Source: Pteria penguin
Taxonomy: Eukaryota > Mollusca > Bivalvia > Pterioida > Pteriidae
NCBI GenBank assembly: GCA_035048485.1
Contig: CM068581.1
Span: forward strand, 6,082,430 to 6,146,429
Direction: 5' to 3'
DNA length: 64,000 nt
Shown: in pieces, positions 10,575 to 21,884 of the stretch
Layout of the letters: the number at the start of each line of letters is the position of its first letter
Numbering within the stretch: the stretch's first letter is position 1
The notes under the pieces: model-generated
What the model saw: the letters and a program-made list of their open reading frames with translations, nothing else
The model's database searches: none
Told to the model about the DNA's origin: nothing
Translations under genes and position numbers: made by a program

Positions 10575-12115
10575 TAGCTTAGGGGTGTTGTTCTTGAAGG
10601 CGTACCCTTGTGTATGGGGCAATGGTGGATTTGGTAGTAACTTTGAAACGTACATGTACTAAAGTGTAGGGGCATTGGCGGACTTGGTAGTTACTTGGAG
10701 GCTTACCAATGCGTATGGAGCAATGGTGGACTTGGTAATTATTTGTAGACGTGGGTTTGTGTATGGGACAATGACGAACTTGGTAATTACTTGGAGGCGT
10801 ACCAATATATACGGGACAATGGTGGACTTGGTAGTTATTTGTAGACTGGGTTTGTGTACAGGACAATGGTGGACTTGGTACTTAATTGTAGACGTGCGTT
10901 TGTGTACGGGACAATGGTAGACTTGGTATTTATTTGTAGACGTGCGTATGTGTACGGGACAATGGTGGACTTGGTAATTATTTGTTGACGTGCGTTTGTG
11001 TACGGGGCAATGGTGGACGTGGTAGTTATTTGTAGACGTGCGTTTGTGTACAGGACAATGGTGGACTTGGTAATTATTTGTAGACGTGCGTTTGTGTACG
11101 GGACAATGGTGGACTTGGTAATTATTTGTAGACGTGCGTTTGTGTACGGGGCAATGGTGGACTTGGTAATTATTTGTAGACGTGCGATTGTGTACGGAAC
11201 AATGGTGGACTTAGTAGTTATTTGTAGACGTGCGTATGTGTACGGGACAATGCATGTCAATGGTGGACTTGGTAATTATTTGTTGACGTGCGTTTGTGTA
11301 CGGGGCAATGGTGGACGTGGTAGTTATTTGTAGACGTGCGTTTGTGTACGGGACAATGGTGGACTTGGTAATTATTTGTAGACGTGTGTTTGTGTACGGG
11401 ACAATGGTGGACTTGGTAATTATTTGTAGACGTAGTGCGTTTGTGTACGGGGCAATGGTGGACTTGGTACTTATTTGTAGACGTGCGTTTGTGTATGGGA
11501 CAATGGTGGACTTAGTAGTTATATGTAGGCTTGCCTTTGTGTATGAGGCAATGGTGGACTGTTTGGTTACTAGAAGGTGTGCATGTGTGTAAAAGACATT
11601 AGTGAAATTGGTATTTATTAATAGGAGTACATTTATGCATGTTATGCATGTAAGAAGATTTAGTAGAGTTGTTGGGTACTAATGCGTGTACCTTTGTGTA
11701 GGTGTACCTATATGTAAGAAGCATACGTGAACTTCTTAGTTATTAGTAGTTGAACCTTTGTGTGAAGTGCGTAAGTTGTTGTGTTATTTGTTCGTTTGTG
11801 AACCTTTGTGTAAAGCGTGTAAGTAGACTTGTAAGTTGTTCCTTTGTGAGCCTTTGTGTGAAGTGCGTAAGAAGAGTTGTTAGTTATTCGTTTGTGAATC
11901 TTTGTGTAAAGCGCGTAACCAGACTTGTTAGTTGTTCATTTGTGAACCATTGTGTAGAGTGCTTAAGAAGAGTTGCTAGATGTTAGTTTGTGAACTTTTG
12001 GGGAAAGTGCGTAAATAGACGTGTTAGTGGTTCGTTTGTAAATCTTTGTGTGCGAACGTAGGCTTGTTAGTTGTTAGTATGTGAACACTTGTGTAAAGTG
12101 CGTAGGTGGACTTTG
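10575..12115. repeat. 48-bp minisatellite, second block, about 32 units
   Basis: The units read GGACAATGGTGGACTTGGTA, then ATTATTTGTAGACGTGCG and TTTGTGTACG, with exact 48-bp spacing (CGTTTGTG at 11041 and 11089). From about 11600 the wording changes to GTGAACCTTTGTGTAAAG with TGCGTAAG, but the period stays 48 (11800, 11848, 11896), so it is one diverging family. It is homologous to 8215-9210 (shared GGCAATGGTGGACTTGGTAG and GCGTACC). The stop-poor 16-residue reading frames on both strands are by-products. Confidence 0.94.
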
Positions 12116-12179
12116 AACACTGGAAACTACGTAGTAGGCGTATCTTAGTGTAAGCGGCTTTATTGGATTAATAGACTTG

Positions 12180-14245
12180 ATCGTTATAAGTGTATATAGC
12201 GTTATAAGTGATGTGTATATGGCGTTATAAGTGGTGTGTATATAGCGTTATACGTAGTGTGTATATAGCGTTATAAGTGGTGTGTATATAGCGTTATAAG
12301 TGATGTGTATATAGCGTTATAAGTGGTGTGTATATAGCGTTATAAGTGATGTGTATATAGCGTTATAAGTGATGTGTAAATAGCGTTATAAGTGGTGTGT
12401 ATATAGCGTTATAAGTGATGTGTATATAGCGTTATAAGTGATGTGTATATAGCGTTATAAGTGATGTGTATATAGCGTTATAAGTGATGTGTATATAGCG
12501 TTATAAGTGGTGTGTATATAGCGTTATAAGTGATGTGTATATAGCGTTATAAGTGATGTGCATATAGCGTTATAAGTGATATGTATATAGCGATATAAGT
12601 GATGTGTATATAGCGTTATAAGTGATGTGTATATAGCGTTATAAGTGATGTGTATATAGCGTTATTAGTGATGTGTATATAGCGTTATAAGTGATGCGTA
12701 TATAGCGTTATAAGTGATGTGTATATAGCGTTATAAGTGGTGTGTATATAGCGTTATAAATGATGTGTATATAGCGTTATAAGTGATGTGCATATAGCGT
12801 TATAAGTGATATGTATATAGCGTTATAAGTGATGTGTATATAGCGTTATAAGTGATGTGTATATAGCGTTATAAGTGATGTGTATATAGCGTTATAAGTG
12901 ATGTGTATATAGCGTTATAAGTGGTGTGTATATAGCGTTATAAGTGATGTGTATATAGCGTTATAAGTGATGTGTATATAGCGTTATAAGTGGTGTGTAT
13001 ATAGCGTTATAAATGATGTGTATATAGCGTTATAAGTGATGTGCATATAGCGTTATAAGTGATATGTATATAGCGTTATAAGTGATGTGTATATAGCGTT
13101 ATAAGTGATGTGTATATAGCGTTATAAGTGATGTGTATATAGCGTTATAAGTGATGTGTATATAGCGTTATAAGTGGTGTGTATATAGCGTTATAAGTGA
13201 TGTGTATATAGCGTTATAAGTGATGTGTATATAGCGTTATAAGTGATGTGTATATAGCGTCATAAGTGATGTGTATATAGCGTTATAAGTGGTGTGTATA
13301 TAGCGTTATAAGTGGTGTGTACATAGCGTTATAAGTGGTGTGTATATAGCGTCATAAGTGATGTGTATATAGCGTTATAAGTGATGTGTGTATAGCGTTA
13401 TAAGTGGTGTGTATATAGCGTCATAAGTGATGTGTATATAGCGTTATAAGTGATGTGTATATAGCGTTATAAGTGATGTGTGTATAGCGTTATAAGTGAT
13501 GTGTATATAGCGTCATAAGTGGTGTGTATATAGCGTTATAAGTGATGTGTATATAGCGTTATAAGTGATGTGTATATAGCGTTATAAGTGATGTGTATAT
13601 AGCGTCATAAGTGATGTGTATATAGCGTTATAAGTGATGTGTATATAGCGTTATAAGTGATGTGTATATAGCGTTATAAGTGATGTGTATATAGCGTCAT
13701 AAGTGATGTGCATATAGCGTTATAAGTGATATGTATATAGCGTTATAAGTGATGTGTATATAGCGTTATAAGTGGTGTGTATATAGCGTTATAAGTGATG
13801 TGTATATAGCGTTATAAGTGATGTGTATATAGCGTTATAAGTGATGTGTATATAGCGTTATAAGTGGTGTGTATATAGCGTTATAAGTGGTGTGTATATA
13901 GCGTTATAAGTGATGTGTATATAGCGTCATAAGTGATGTGTATATAGCGTTATAAGTGATGTGTATATAGCGTTATAAGTGGTGTGTATATAGCGTTATA
14001 AGTGATGTGTATATAGCGTTATAAGTGATGTGTATATAGCGTTATAAGTGATGTGTATATAGCGTTATAAGTGATGTGCATATAGCGTTATAAGTGATAT
14101 GTATATAGCGTTATAAGTGATGTGTATATAGCGTTATAAGTGATGTGTATATAGCGTTATAAGTGATGTGTATATAGCGTTATAAGTGATGTGTATATAG
14201 CGTTATAAGTGGTGTGTGTATATAGCGTTATAAGTGTGTACATTT
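12180..14245. repeat. 23-bp minisatellite, about 90 units
   Basis: GTGTATATAGCGTTATAAGT plus GAT repeats every 23 bp (ATAGCG at 12311 and 12334) for just over 2 kb with few indels. Variants include GGT for GAT, GTCATAA for GTTATAA and a CATATAG form paired with GTGATATG in the next unit. The paired variant begins at 12561, 12791, 13044, 13711 and 14079; all spacings are exact multiples of 23. The unit has stops in several frames and no coding potential. Confidence 0.97.
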
Positions 14246-14374
14246 GAGTACAGGTAAAATATTAATACCAGTGTCATGAGTGTGAGCAACACTATTACCA
14301 GTGTGAGCAATATTTATATTTCAGGCTAATAATAAGCATGCATCACATAAAGGATTAAGTAGTACATGTAGTAA
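14246..14374. other. Junction between the 23-bp and 41-bp arrays
   Basis: About 130 bases of irregular DNA with short GTGTGAGCAA words. It links the two arrays without clear membership of either. Confidence 0.5.
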
Positions 14375-15167
14375 AAGTACATTTGAGCAGTGTCTTTCTA
14401 CTCTGTTGTCGTATCTCGTACATTTCAGCAGAGTCTTTCTACTCTGTTGTCGTATCTCGTTCATTTCAGCAGAGTCTTTCTACTCTGTTGTCGTATGTCG
14501 TACATTTGAGCAGTGTCATTCTACTCTGTTGTCGTATCTCGTACATTTCAGCAGAGTCTTTCTACTCTGTTGTCGTATCTCGTTCATTTCAGCAGAGTCT
14601 TTCTACTCTGTTGTCGTATGTCGTACATTTGAGCAGTATCTTTCTACTCTGTTGTCGTATCTGGAACATTTGAGCAGTTTCATTCTACTCTGTTGTCGTA
14701 TCTCCTTCATTTAAGCAGTGTCTTTGTACTCCATTGTCGTATCTGGTACATTTGAGCAGTGTCTTTCTACTCTGTTGTTGTATCTGGTACATTTCAGCAG
14801 TGTCTTTCTACTCTGTTGTCGAATCTCGTACATTTCAGCTGAGTCTTTCTACTCTGTTGTCGTATCTCGTTCATTTCAGCAGAGTCTTTCTACTCTGTTG
14901 TCGTATGTCGTACATTTGAGCAGTGTCATTCTACTCTGTTGTCGTATCTGGTACATTTCAGCAGTATCTTTGTACTCTGTTGTCGTATCTGGAACATTTG
15001 AGCAGTTTCATTCTACTCTGTTGTCGTATCTCCTTCATTTAAGCAGTGTCTTTGTACTCCATTGTCGTATCTGGTACATTTGAGCAGTGTTTTTCTACTC
15101 TGCTGTCGTATCAGGTATATTTGATCAGTTTCATTCTACTATGTTGTCTTATCTCGTACATTTAAGA

Positions 15168-15446
15168 AGCCGGTGTGGCCTATTGGATAAGGTGCTCGGC
15201 TTGTGACCGAGAGGTCCCGAGTTCGACTTCCGCCCTGGACACACCGGGGCTCTGTCTTTTGGATGAGAAAGTAAAAACCGAGGTCCCGTGTCACGGTAGG
15301 CGTGGCACGAAAAAGATCCCTTACTGCTTCGAGTGGGTCCGTTGCAAAGGTCTAAATTTGTATGCAATGCGCCAGGCAGATGCTGTCACCATATACGTGA
15401 AATAATCGTGGAGTGACAATATCAAACAATAATCATCAATTAATCG
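15168..15446 (+). mobile_element. tRNA-derived SINE, head type B
   Basis: The head shows AGCCGGTGTGGCCTATTGG with a box A at 15176-15186 and a box B around GTTCGACTTC at 15220-15230. The body includes GGATGAGAAAGTAAAAACCG, then CTGCTTCGAGTGGGTCCG, GCCAGGCAGATGCTGTCACC and CATATACGTGAAATAATCG. The tail is rich in CAATAATCATCAATTAATC. ACATTTAAG on both sides (15158-15166, 15448-15456) could be a target duplication, but it also occurs in the 41-bp unit. SINEs of this layout are transcribed by RNA polymerase III and mobilised by LINE machinery. Confidence 0.88.
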
Positions 15447-16911
15447 AACATTTAAGCATTATCTTTCTACTCTGTTGTCGTATTTTGTACGTTTCAGCAT
15501 TATCTTTCTTCTCTGTTGTTGTGTCTAGTACATATAAGCAGTGTTTTTCTACTCTATTGTCGTATCGCGTACATTTGAAAAGCGTCTTTCTTCTCTGTTG
15601 TCGTATTTTGTCGTATTTCGTACATTTAAGCAATGTCATTCGGCCCTGTTGTCGTATCTAGTACATTTCAGTAGAGTCTTTCTACTCTGTTGTCGTATTG
15701 CGTACATTTGAAAAGTATCTTTCTACTCTGTTGTCGTATTTTGTATATTGCATCATCGTCTTTCTATTCTATTGTTGTATCTCGGACATTTGTGCAGTGT
15801 CTTTCTACTCTGTCGTCGTATCTGGTACATTTGAGCAGTGTCTTTCTACTCTGTTGTCGTATCTCGCACATTTGAGCTGTGTCTTTCTACCCTATTGTCG
15901 TATCTCGTACGTTTGAGCAGTGTCTTTCTACTCTGTTGTCGTATCTGGTACATTTGAGCAGTGTCTTTCTACTCTGTTGTCGTATCTGGTACATTTGAGC
16001 AGTGTCTTTCTAGTCTGTGGTCGTATCTGGTACATTTCAGAAGTCTTTCTACTCTGTTGTCGTATCTCGCACATTTGAGCAATGTCTTTCTACTCTGTTG
16101 TCGTATCTCGTACATTTAAGCAATGTCATTCGGCCCTGTTGTCGTATCTAGTACATTTCAGTAGAGTCTTTCTACTCTGTTGTCGTATTGCGTACATTTG
16201 AAAAGCGTCTTTCTACTCTGTTATCGTATTTTGTATATTGCATCATCGTCTTTCTATTCTGTTTTTGTTGTATCTCGGACATTTGTGCCGTGTCTTTTTA
16301 CTCTGTTGTCCTATGTCGTACATTTCAGCAGAGTCTTTCTACTCTGTTGTCGTATCTGGTATATTCCAGCAGTGTCTTTCTACTATGTTGTCGTATGTGG
16401 TACATTTTAGCAGTGTCGTTCTTATCTGTTGTCGTATCTCGTCTATTTGAGCAGTGTCCTTCTAGTCTGTTGTCGTATCTCGTACATTTAAACAATGTCC
16501 TTCTACTCTGTTGTCGTATCTAGTACATTTCAGTAGTGTCATTCTACTCAGTTGTCGTATCGCGTACATTTGAAAGGTGTCTTACTACTCCGTGTGATAC
16601 CTCTCCGACATTTGTGCCGTGTCTTTCTATTCTGTTGTCGTATCTCGTACATTTGAGCCGTGTTTTTCTACTCTGTTGTCGTACACTTAAGCAGTGTCTT
16701 TCTACCCTTTTGTCGTATGTCGTACAGTTGAGCAGTGTCTTTCTTCTCTGTTGTCGTATGTCGTACATTTGAGCAGTGTCTTCCTACTCTGTTGTCGTAT
16801 CTCGTACATTTGAGCCGTGTCTTTCTACTATGTTGTCGTATGTCGTACACTTGAGCAGTGTCTTTCTACCCTTTTGTCGTATGTCGTACATTGGAGCAGT
16901 GTCTTTCTTCT

Positions 16912-17092
16912 TTCACCGAGGCCCCGTGTCGTTGTATGCATGACACGTTAAAGATCCCTCACTGCTTCGGGTGGGTCCGTTGCAAAGGTCAAGATTTGTA
17001 TGCCCCGCATCAGGCAGATGCCGTCACCATATACGTGAAATATTCGTGGTGTGACGTAAAACAAAAATCAATCAATCAATCAAAAAAAAAAA
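16912..17092 (+). mobile_element. 5'-truncated SINE fragment (body and tail)
   Basis: It begins abruptly with TTTCACCGAGGCCCCGTGTC, lacks box A and box B, and continues through CACTGCTTCGGGTGGGTCCG, CAGGCAGATGCCGTCACC and ATACGTGAAATATTCGTGG to an (AATC)n tail and an A10 run. The wording (GCCCCGCATCAGGCAG, ATTCGTGGTGTGACGTAAAA) matches the minus-strand copies at 22964, 55235 and 63180, not the two neighbours in this array. Its insertion is therefore independent of theirs. Confidence 0.85.
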
Positions 17093-19312
17093 CGTATCTC
17101 GTACATTTGAGCAGTGTCTTTCTACTCTGTTGTCGTATCTCGTACATTTCAGAAGTCTTTCTACTCTGTTGTCGTATCTCGTACATTTCAGCAGTGTCTT
17201 TCTACTCTGTTGTCATATCTGGTACATTTCAGCAGTGTCTTTCTACTCTGTGGTCGTATCTGGTACATGTGAGCAGTGTCTTTCTATTCTGTTGTAGTAA
17301 GTCGTACATTTGAGCAGTGTCTTTTTACTCTGTTGTAGTATCTGGTACTTTGGAGCAGTGTATTTCTGCTATGTTGTCGTATCTGGTACATTTAGCAGTG
17401 TCTTTCTAATCTGTTGTCGTATCTCGTTTATTTGATCAGTGTCCTTCTAGTCTGTTGTCGTATCTCGTACATTTAAGCAATGTCATTCGGCCCTGTTGTC
17501 GTATCTAGTACATTTCAGTAGAGTCTTTCTACTCTGTTGTCGTATTGCGTACATTTGAAAAGCGTCTTTCTACTCTGTTATCGTATTTTGTATATTGCAT
17601 CATCGTCTTTTTATTCTGTTTTTGTTGTATCTCGGACATTTGTGCCGTGTCTTTTTACTCTGTTGTCGTATCTGGTATATTTTAACAGTGTCTTCCTGAT
17701 CTGTTGTCCTATGTCGTACATTTCAGCAGTGTCTTTCTACTCTGTTGTCGTATCTGGTATATTTCAGCAGTGTCTTTCTACTCTGTTGTCGTATCTCGTA
17801 CATTGGAGCAGTGTCTTTCTACTATGTTGTCGTATGTGGTACATTTTAGCAGTGTCGTTCTTATCTGTTGTCGTATCTCGTCTATTTGAGCAGTGTCCTT
17901 CTAGTCTGTTGTCGTATCTCGTACATTTAAACAATGTCCATCTACTCTGTTGTCGTATCTAGTACATTTCAGTAGTGTCATTCTACTCAGTTGTCGTATA
18001 GCGTACATTTGAAAGGTGTCTTACTACTCTGTGTGATACCTCTCCGACATTTGTGCCGTGTCTTTCTATTCTGTTGTCGTATGTCGTACATTTGAGCCGT
18101 GTCTTTGTACTCTGTTGTCGTAGACTTGAGCAGTGTCTTTCTACCCTTTTAACGTATGTCGTACAGTTGAGCAGTGTCTTTCTTATCTGTTGTCGTATGT
18201 CGTACATTTGAGTAGTGTCTTTCTATTCTGTTGACGTATGTCGTACATTTGAACAATGTCTTTCTATTATCTTGTCGTATCTCGTTCATTTGAGCAGTGG
18301 CTGTCTAATCTGATGGCACATCGCGTTCATTTGAGCAGTGTTTTGCTACTCTGCTGTCGAATCTCATACCTTTGAGCAGTGTCTTTCTACTCTGTTGTCG
18401 TATCTTGTATATTGGAGCAGTGTCTTTCTACTCTCTTGTCGTATCTCGTACATTTGAGCAGTGTCTTTTTACTCTGTTGTCGCATCTCGTACATTGAAGC
18501 AGTGTCTTTCTACTATGTTGTCGTATCTGGTACATTTTAGCAGTGTCTTTCTTATCTGTTGTCGTATTTCGTCTATTTCAGCAGAGTCTTTCTACTCTGT
18601 TGTCGTATCTAGTACATTTCAGTAGTGTCTTTCTGCTCTGTTGTCGTATCGCGTACATTTGAAAAGCGTCTGTCTACTCTCTGTCGTACCTCTCGGACAT
18701 TTGTACCGTGTCTTTCTACTCTGTTGGCGAATCTCGTACATTTGAGCTGTGTCTTTCTACTCTGTTGTCGTATCTCGTACACTTGAACAGTGTCTTTCTA
18801 CCCTTTTGTCCTATGTCGTACATTTGAGCAGTGTCTTTCTAGTCTTTTGTCGTATGTCGCACATTTGAGCAGTGTCTTTCTACTCTGTTGTTGTATCTGG
18901 TACATTGGAGCAGTGTTTTTCCACTCTGTTGTCGTATGTTGTACATTTGAGCAGTGTCTTTCTACTGTGTTGTCGTACTTCGTACATTTGAACAATGTAT
19001 TTCTACTCTGTTATTGTATCTCGTACATTTCAGCGATGTCTTTCTATTCTGTTGTCGTATCTGGTACATTTAAACAATGTATTTTTACTATGTTGTCGTA
19101 TCTCGTTCATTTGAGCAGTGTTTTGCTACTCTGCTGTCGTATCTCGTACATTTGAGCAGTGTCTTTCAGCTCTGATGTCGTATTGCGTTCATTTCAGCAG
19201 TGTCTTTCAACTCTGATATCGGATCTTGTTCATTTGAGCAGTGTTTTTCTACTCTGCTGTTGTATCTGGTATATTTGATCCGTTTCTTTGTACTATGTTT
19301 TCTTATTTAAGA

Positions 19313-19592
19313 AGCCGGTGCGGCCTATTGGATAAGGTGCTCGGCTTGTGACCGAGAGGTCTCGGGTTCGACTTCCACCCTGGACATACCGGTGATTTGT
19401 CTTTCGGATGAGACAGTAAAAACCGAGGTCCCGTGTCACGGTAGGCGTGGCACGAAAAAAGATCCCTTACTGCTTCGGGTGGGTCCTTTGCAAAGGTCTA
19501 AATTTGTATGCAATGCGCCAGGCAGATGCCGTCACCATATACGTGAAATAATCGTGGAGAGAGAAAATCAAACAATAATCATTCATTAATCG
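19313..19592 (+). mobile_element. tRNA-derived SINE, head type B, sister of the copy at 15168
   Basis: Head AGCCGGTGCGGCCTATTGG, box B GGGTTCGACTTCC, and the same body and tail as the copy at 15168. The two share private features: GCAATGCGCCAGGCAGATGC, GGCACGAAAA(A)AGATCCC, and AAACAATAATCAT near the tail. They also share the flanking satellite: GGTATATTTGATC and ACTATGTT upstream, CGAACATTT and AGCATTATCTTTCTACTC downstream. I infer one insertion, later duplicated with its flanks. Confidence 0.88.
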
Positions 19593-19739
19593 AACATTTC
19601 AGCATTATCTTTCTACTCTGTTGTCGTATTTCGTACGTTTCAGCAGTGTCTTTCTACTCTGTTGTCGTAATTAAAACATATCAGCAGTGTCTTTCTACTC
19701 TGGTGTCGTATTTGTTACATTTGAGCAGTGTCTACTCAT

Positions 19740-20310
19740 TCAGTCGTCGTATCTCGTCATTCGTCTTTCTCAGGATATGACCTGTATGTTGTTGGTCGTA
19801 TCCACATTACCCATTCAGTCATCGTATCTCGTCATTCGTCTTTTTAGGATGTAGCCCATATGTTGTTGGTCGTATCCACATTACCCATTCAGTCGTCGTA
19901 TCTCGTCGTTCGTCTTTTCAGGATATAAACCCGTACGTTGTTGGTCGTATCCACATTACCCATTCAGTCATCGTATCTTGTCATTCGTCTTTTTAGGGTG
20001 TAGCCCGTATGTTGTTGGTCGTATCCACATTACCCATTCAGTCATCGTATCTCGTCGTTCGTCTTTTTAGGATGTAGCCCGTATGTTGTTGGTCGTATCC
20101 ACATTACCCATTCAGTCATCGTATCTCGTCATTCGTCTTTTTATGATATAACCCGTATGTTGTTGGTCGTATCCACATTGCCCGATCAATTGTCGTATCT
20201 CGTCATTCGTCTTTTCAGGATATAGCCAGTATGCTGTTGGTCGTATCCACATTACCCATTCAGTCGTCGTATCTCGGCATTCGTCTTTTCAGGATATAGT
20301 CCGTACTTGT
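19740..20310. repeat. 74-75-bp minisatellite, about 8 units
   Basis: The units read ACCCATTCAGTCGTCGTATC, TCGTCATTCGTCTTTTCAGG, and then CCGTATGTTGTTGGTCGTATC before CACATT (TCCACATT at 19801, 19875, 19950). The first part (CTACTC.TTCAGTCGTCGTATCTCGT) resembles the 41-bp unit just upstream, so this may be a longer derivative of it. One more partial unit lies beyond the low-complexity block, at 20570-20612. Confidence 0.92.
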
Positions 20311-20319
20311 ATGTTGTCA

Positions 20320-20570
20320 GTAGTTTTTTGTTTTGTTTTGTTTTGTTCTGTTTTTTTTTTTTTTTTTTTTTTTTTTTTTGTTTTTTTTTGGTTTTTTTTA
20401 TTTTTCTTTTTTGTATTTTTTTTTTTTTTTTTTTTGGGGGGGGGGGGGTGTTTTTTTTGTTTTTTTGAGGGGGGTTGTTTTGTTTTGTCTTGGGTTTTTT
20501 GTAATTTTTGTTTCTGTTTTTGTTGTTGTTGTTTGTTTGGGGGGGGGGGGGTTGATGGGGGTTGGGGGTT
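20320..20570. repeat. Low-complexity T/G block inside the 74-bp array
   Basis: About 250 bases of T and G: (TTTTG)n, a T run of about 29, another T run of about 20 and two G runs of about 13, with (GTT)n between the G runs. It interrupts a 74-bp unit: GGATAT-type sequence lies on both sides. Long T- and G-rich frames across it are meaningless. Confidence 0.9.
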
Positions 20571-20612
20571 GGTAGGATATTGCTCGTATGTTGTTGGTCG
20601 TAACCACATTAT

Positions 20613-21569
20613 AGACTATTGATCTGTGTTATCAATTACAGTTGTGTCATATATACGTATAGGGTAACACCCGGATGTTGGTAACACCTGTAATTAGCGT
20701 ATGTGCTCATTAAGCACTGCAATCTTTTCACTTGATCGACTTCGTCAAATATCATAAATTCTCTTAGCTTTTCTTTATGTTTGTTTGTTAGACATTATAT
20801 CGTTTTGAATCACTGATAAAGCGTACCTTATGCAATTATTGGCCTCTCTTAAAACCTCAAAAACTACAATGCTATATGTAGCATGTCCCTACATCCGGGC
20901 AGATTACATACTGTATTGATGTTAACCTGTTTTACGGAATTCGATTATAAAGGTATACATTGCAATAAACTTTAAGACTGAATCAATGACAAAGTGAAGT
21001 TTGGTTTATACCGGCGGGGCGATCTCGTGTTTTTGCTCGGTCATGTGTTTTACATAAAAGTGGTACTCCGTATTATAGACCTCTCTCTCTCTCTCTCTAT
21101 CTCTCTGAGGGCAGAGAAGACAGTATCGATAGATTTCGACATGGAATGTTGACAGAAGTATTTCGTATACAATCATCTGCAGTACAGTGTTCATATTGCT
21201 TACATTGATCACATTGGTTTAAACTTATATCCCGTTTGAAGTCATCTCCATTATATCAACCAATCAACAAACAAGTCGTACTGATATTATTGTGTAGGTA
21301 TATTATTGTGTAGGTATATTATTTCCTTTCTGTACTTAGACTTTAAAGGTGTGCACTTTATTTCTCTAGATCGGTTGAGCAAGCATCATGCCTGTTACGG
21401 AATGGCCGATAAGAATAGATTACTTTCTCTGCCTCTAAATTCATGTCATTTACATGTTTTCTGTGCTTAAAATGGCTTAAAGCATTGTATCTTTACCATG
21501 TCAGACTAAATTATATAAAAATCTTTTCCTAATTGAGATTTCCTCTACCGATCATGTGTATTTGGAGTT
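20613..21569. other. Single-copy DNA with a short (CT)n tract
   Basis: No gene recognised. A CT microsatellite occupies 21079-21107. A short direct duplication, TATTATTGTGTAGG, is visible near 21284-21315. Confidence 0.6.
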
Positions 21570-21770
21570 TAGACGTTTAGACGTAGTTGTTACACAATAC
21601 CACGTAGTCGTTACATCACACGAATTAGTAGTTACATAATAAGACGTAGTTCTTACATCACGCGACGTAATTAATACATCATTCGGCGTAGTTGTTACGT
21701 TACACGACATAGTTGTTACATCACACGACGTAGTTCTTACAATGTACATAACACTACGTAGTTGTTACAC
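21570..21770. repeat. About 22-bp degenerate minisatellite
   Basis: The phrases ACGTAGTTGTTACATCACAC and variants (ACGTAGTTCTTACATCAC, CATAGTTGTTACATCACAC) recur about nine times with uneven spacing of about 20-27 bp. It is too diverged for a precise unit boundary. Confidence 0.7.
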
Positions 21771-21817
21771 ACTTGTGTATTGGTCACCATTTCATTTGTA
21801 ATAATGATATATAAATT

Positions 21818-21884
21818 CAATGGCGGATTTAGAGGGGATTACAGGGTTGCAACCCCTCCAACCCCCCTCCCCCTGTAGTCACCC
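21818..21884. mobile_element. Possible end fragment of a GGCGGAT-type element
   Basis: AATGGCGGATTTAGAGGGGA followed by a CCCCTCC/CCCCCTCCCC tract has the look of the ends at 55984 and 62038. It joins the 42-bp array directly and no second end is visible. Assignment is weak. Confidence 0.3.

Larger units (their letters stand above)
14375..19735. repeat. 41-bp minisatellite, more than 100 units, SINE-interrupted
   Basis: The consensus unit runs GAGCAGTGTCTTTCTACTCT, then GTTGTCGTATCTCGTAC and ATTT (41 bp; GAG at 15915 and 15956). Three SINE-derived pieces interrupt it (15168-15446, 16912-17092, 19313-19592). Rare variant strings recur far apart, such as CGGCCCTG at 15641, 16131 and 17488 and GAAAGGTGTCTTACTACTC at 16572 and 18011. 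The array therefore grew partly by copying blocks of many units. Overlapping open frames in all plus frames follow from a 41-bp stop-poor unit and are not genes. Confidence 0.96.

Noticed and set aside
10313..10675. Proline/lysine-rich and Gly/Phe-rich frames across the A/C block
   Set aside because: They are read through homopolymer runs.
12180..14245. Centromere or telomere repeat
   Set aside because: The 23-bp unit is not a telomeric hexamer, and 2 kb of array flanked by other arrays is not evidence of a centromere.
15168..15240. Genuine tRNA gene at the SINE head (and at 24439, 60171, 63458)
   Set aside because: Box A and box B are present, but a complete cloverleaf with paired acceptor ends is not, and each head continues into a SINE body and tail.
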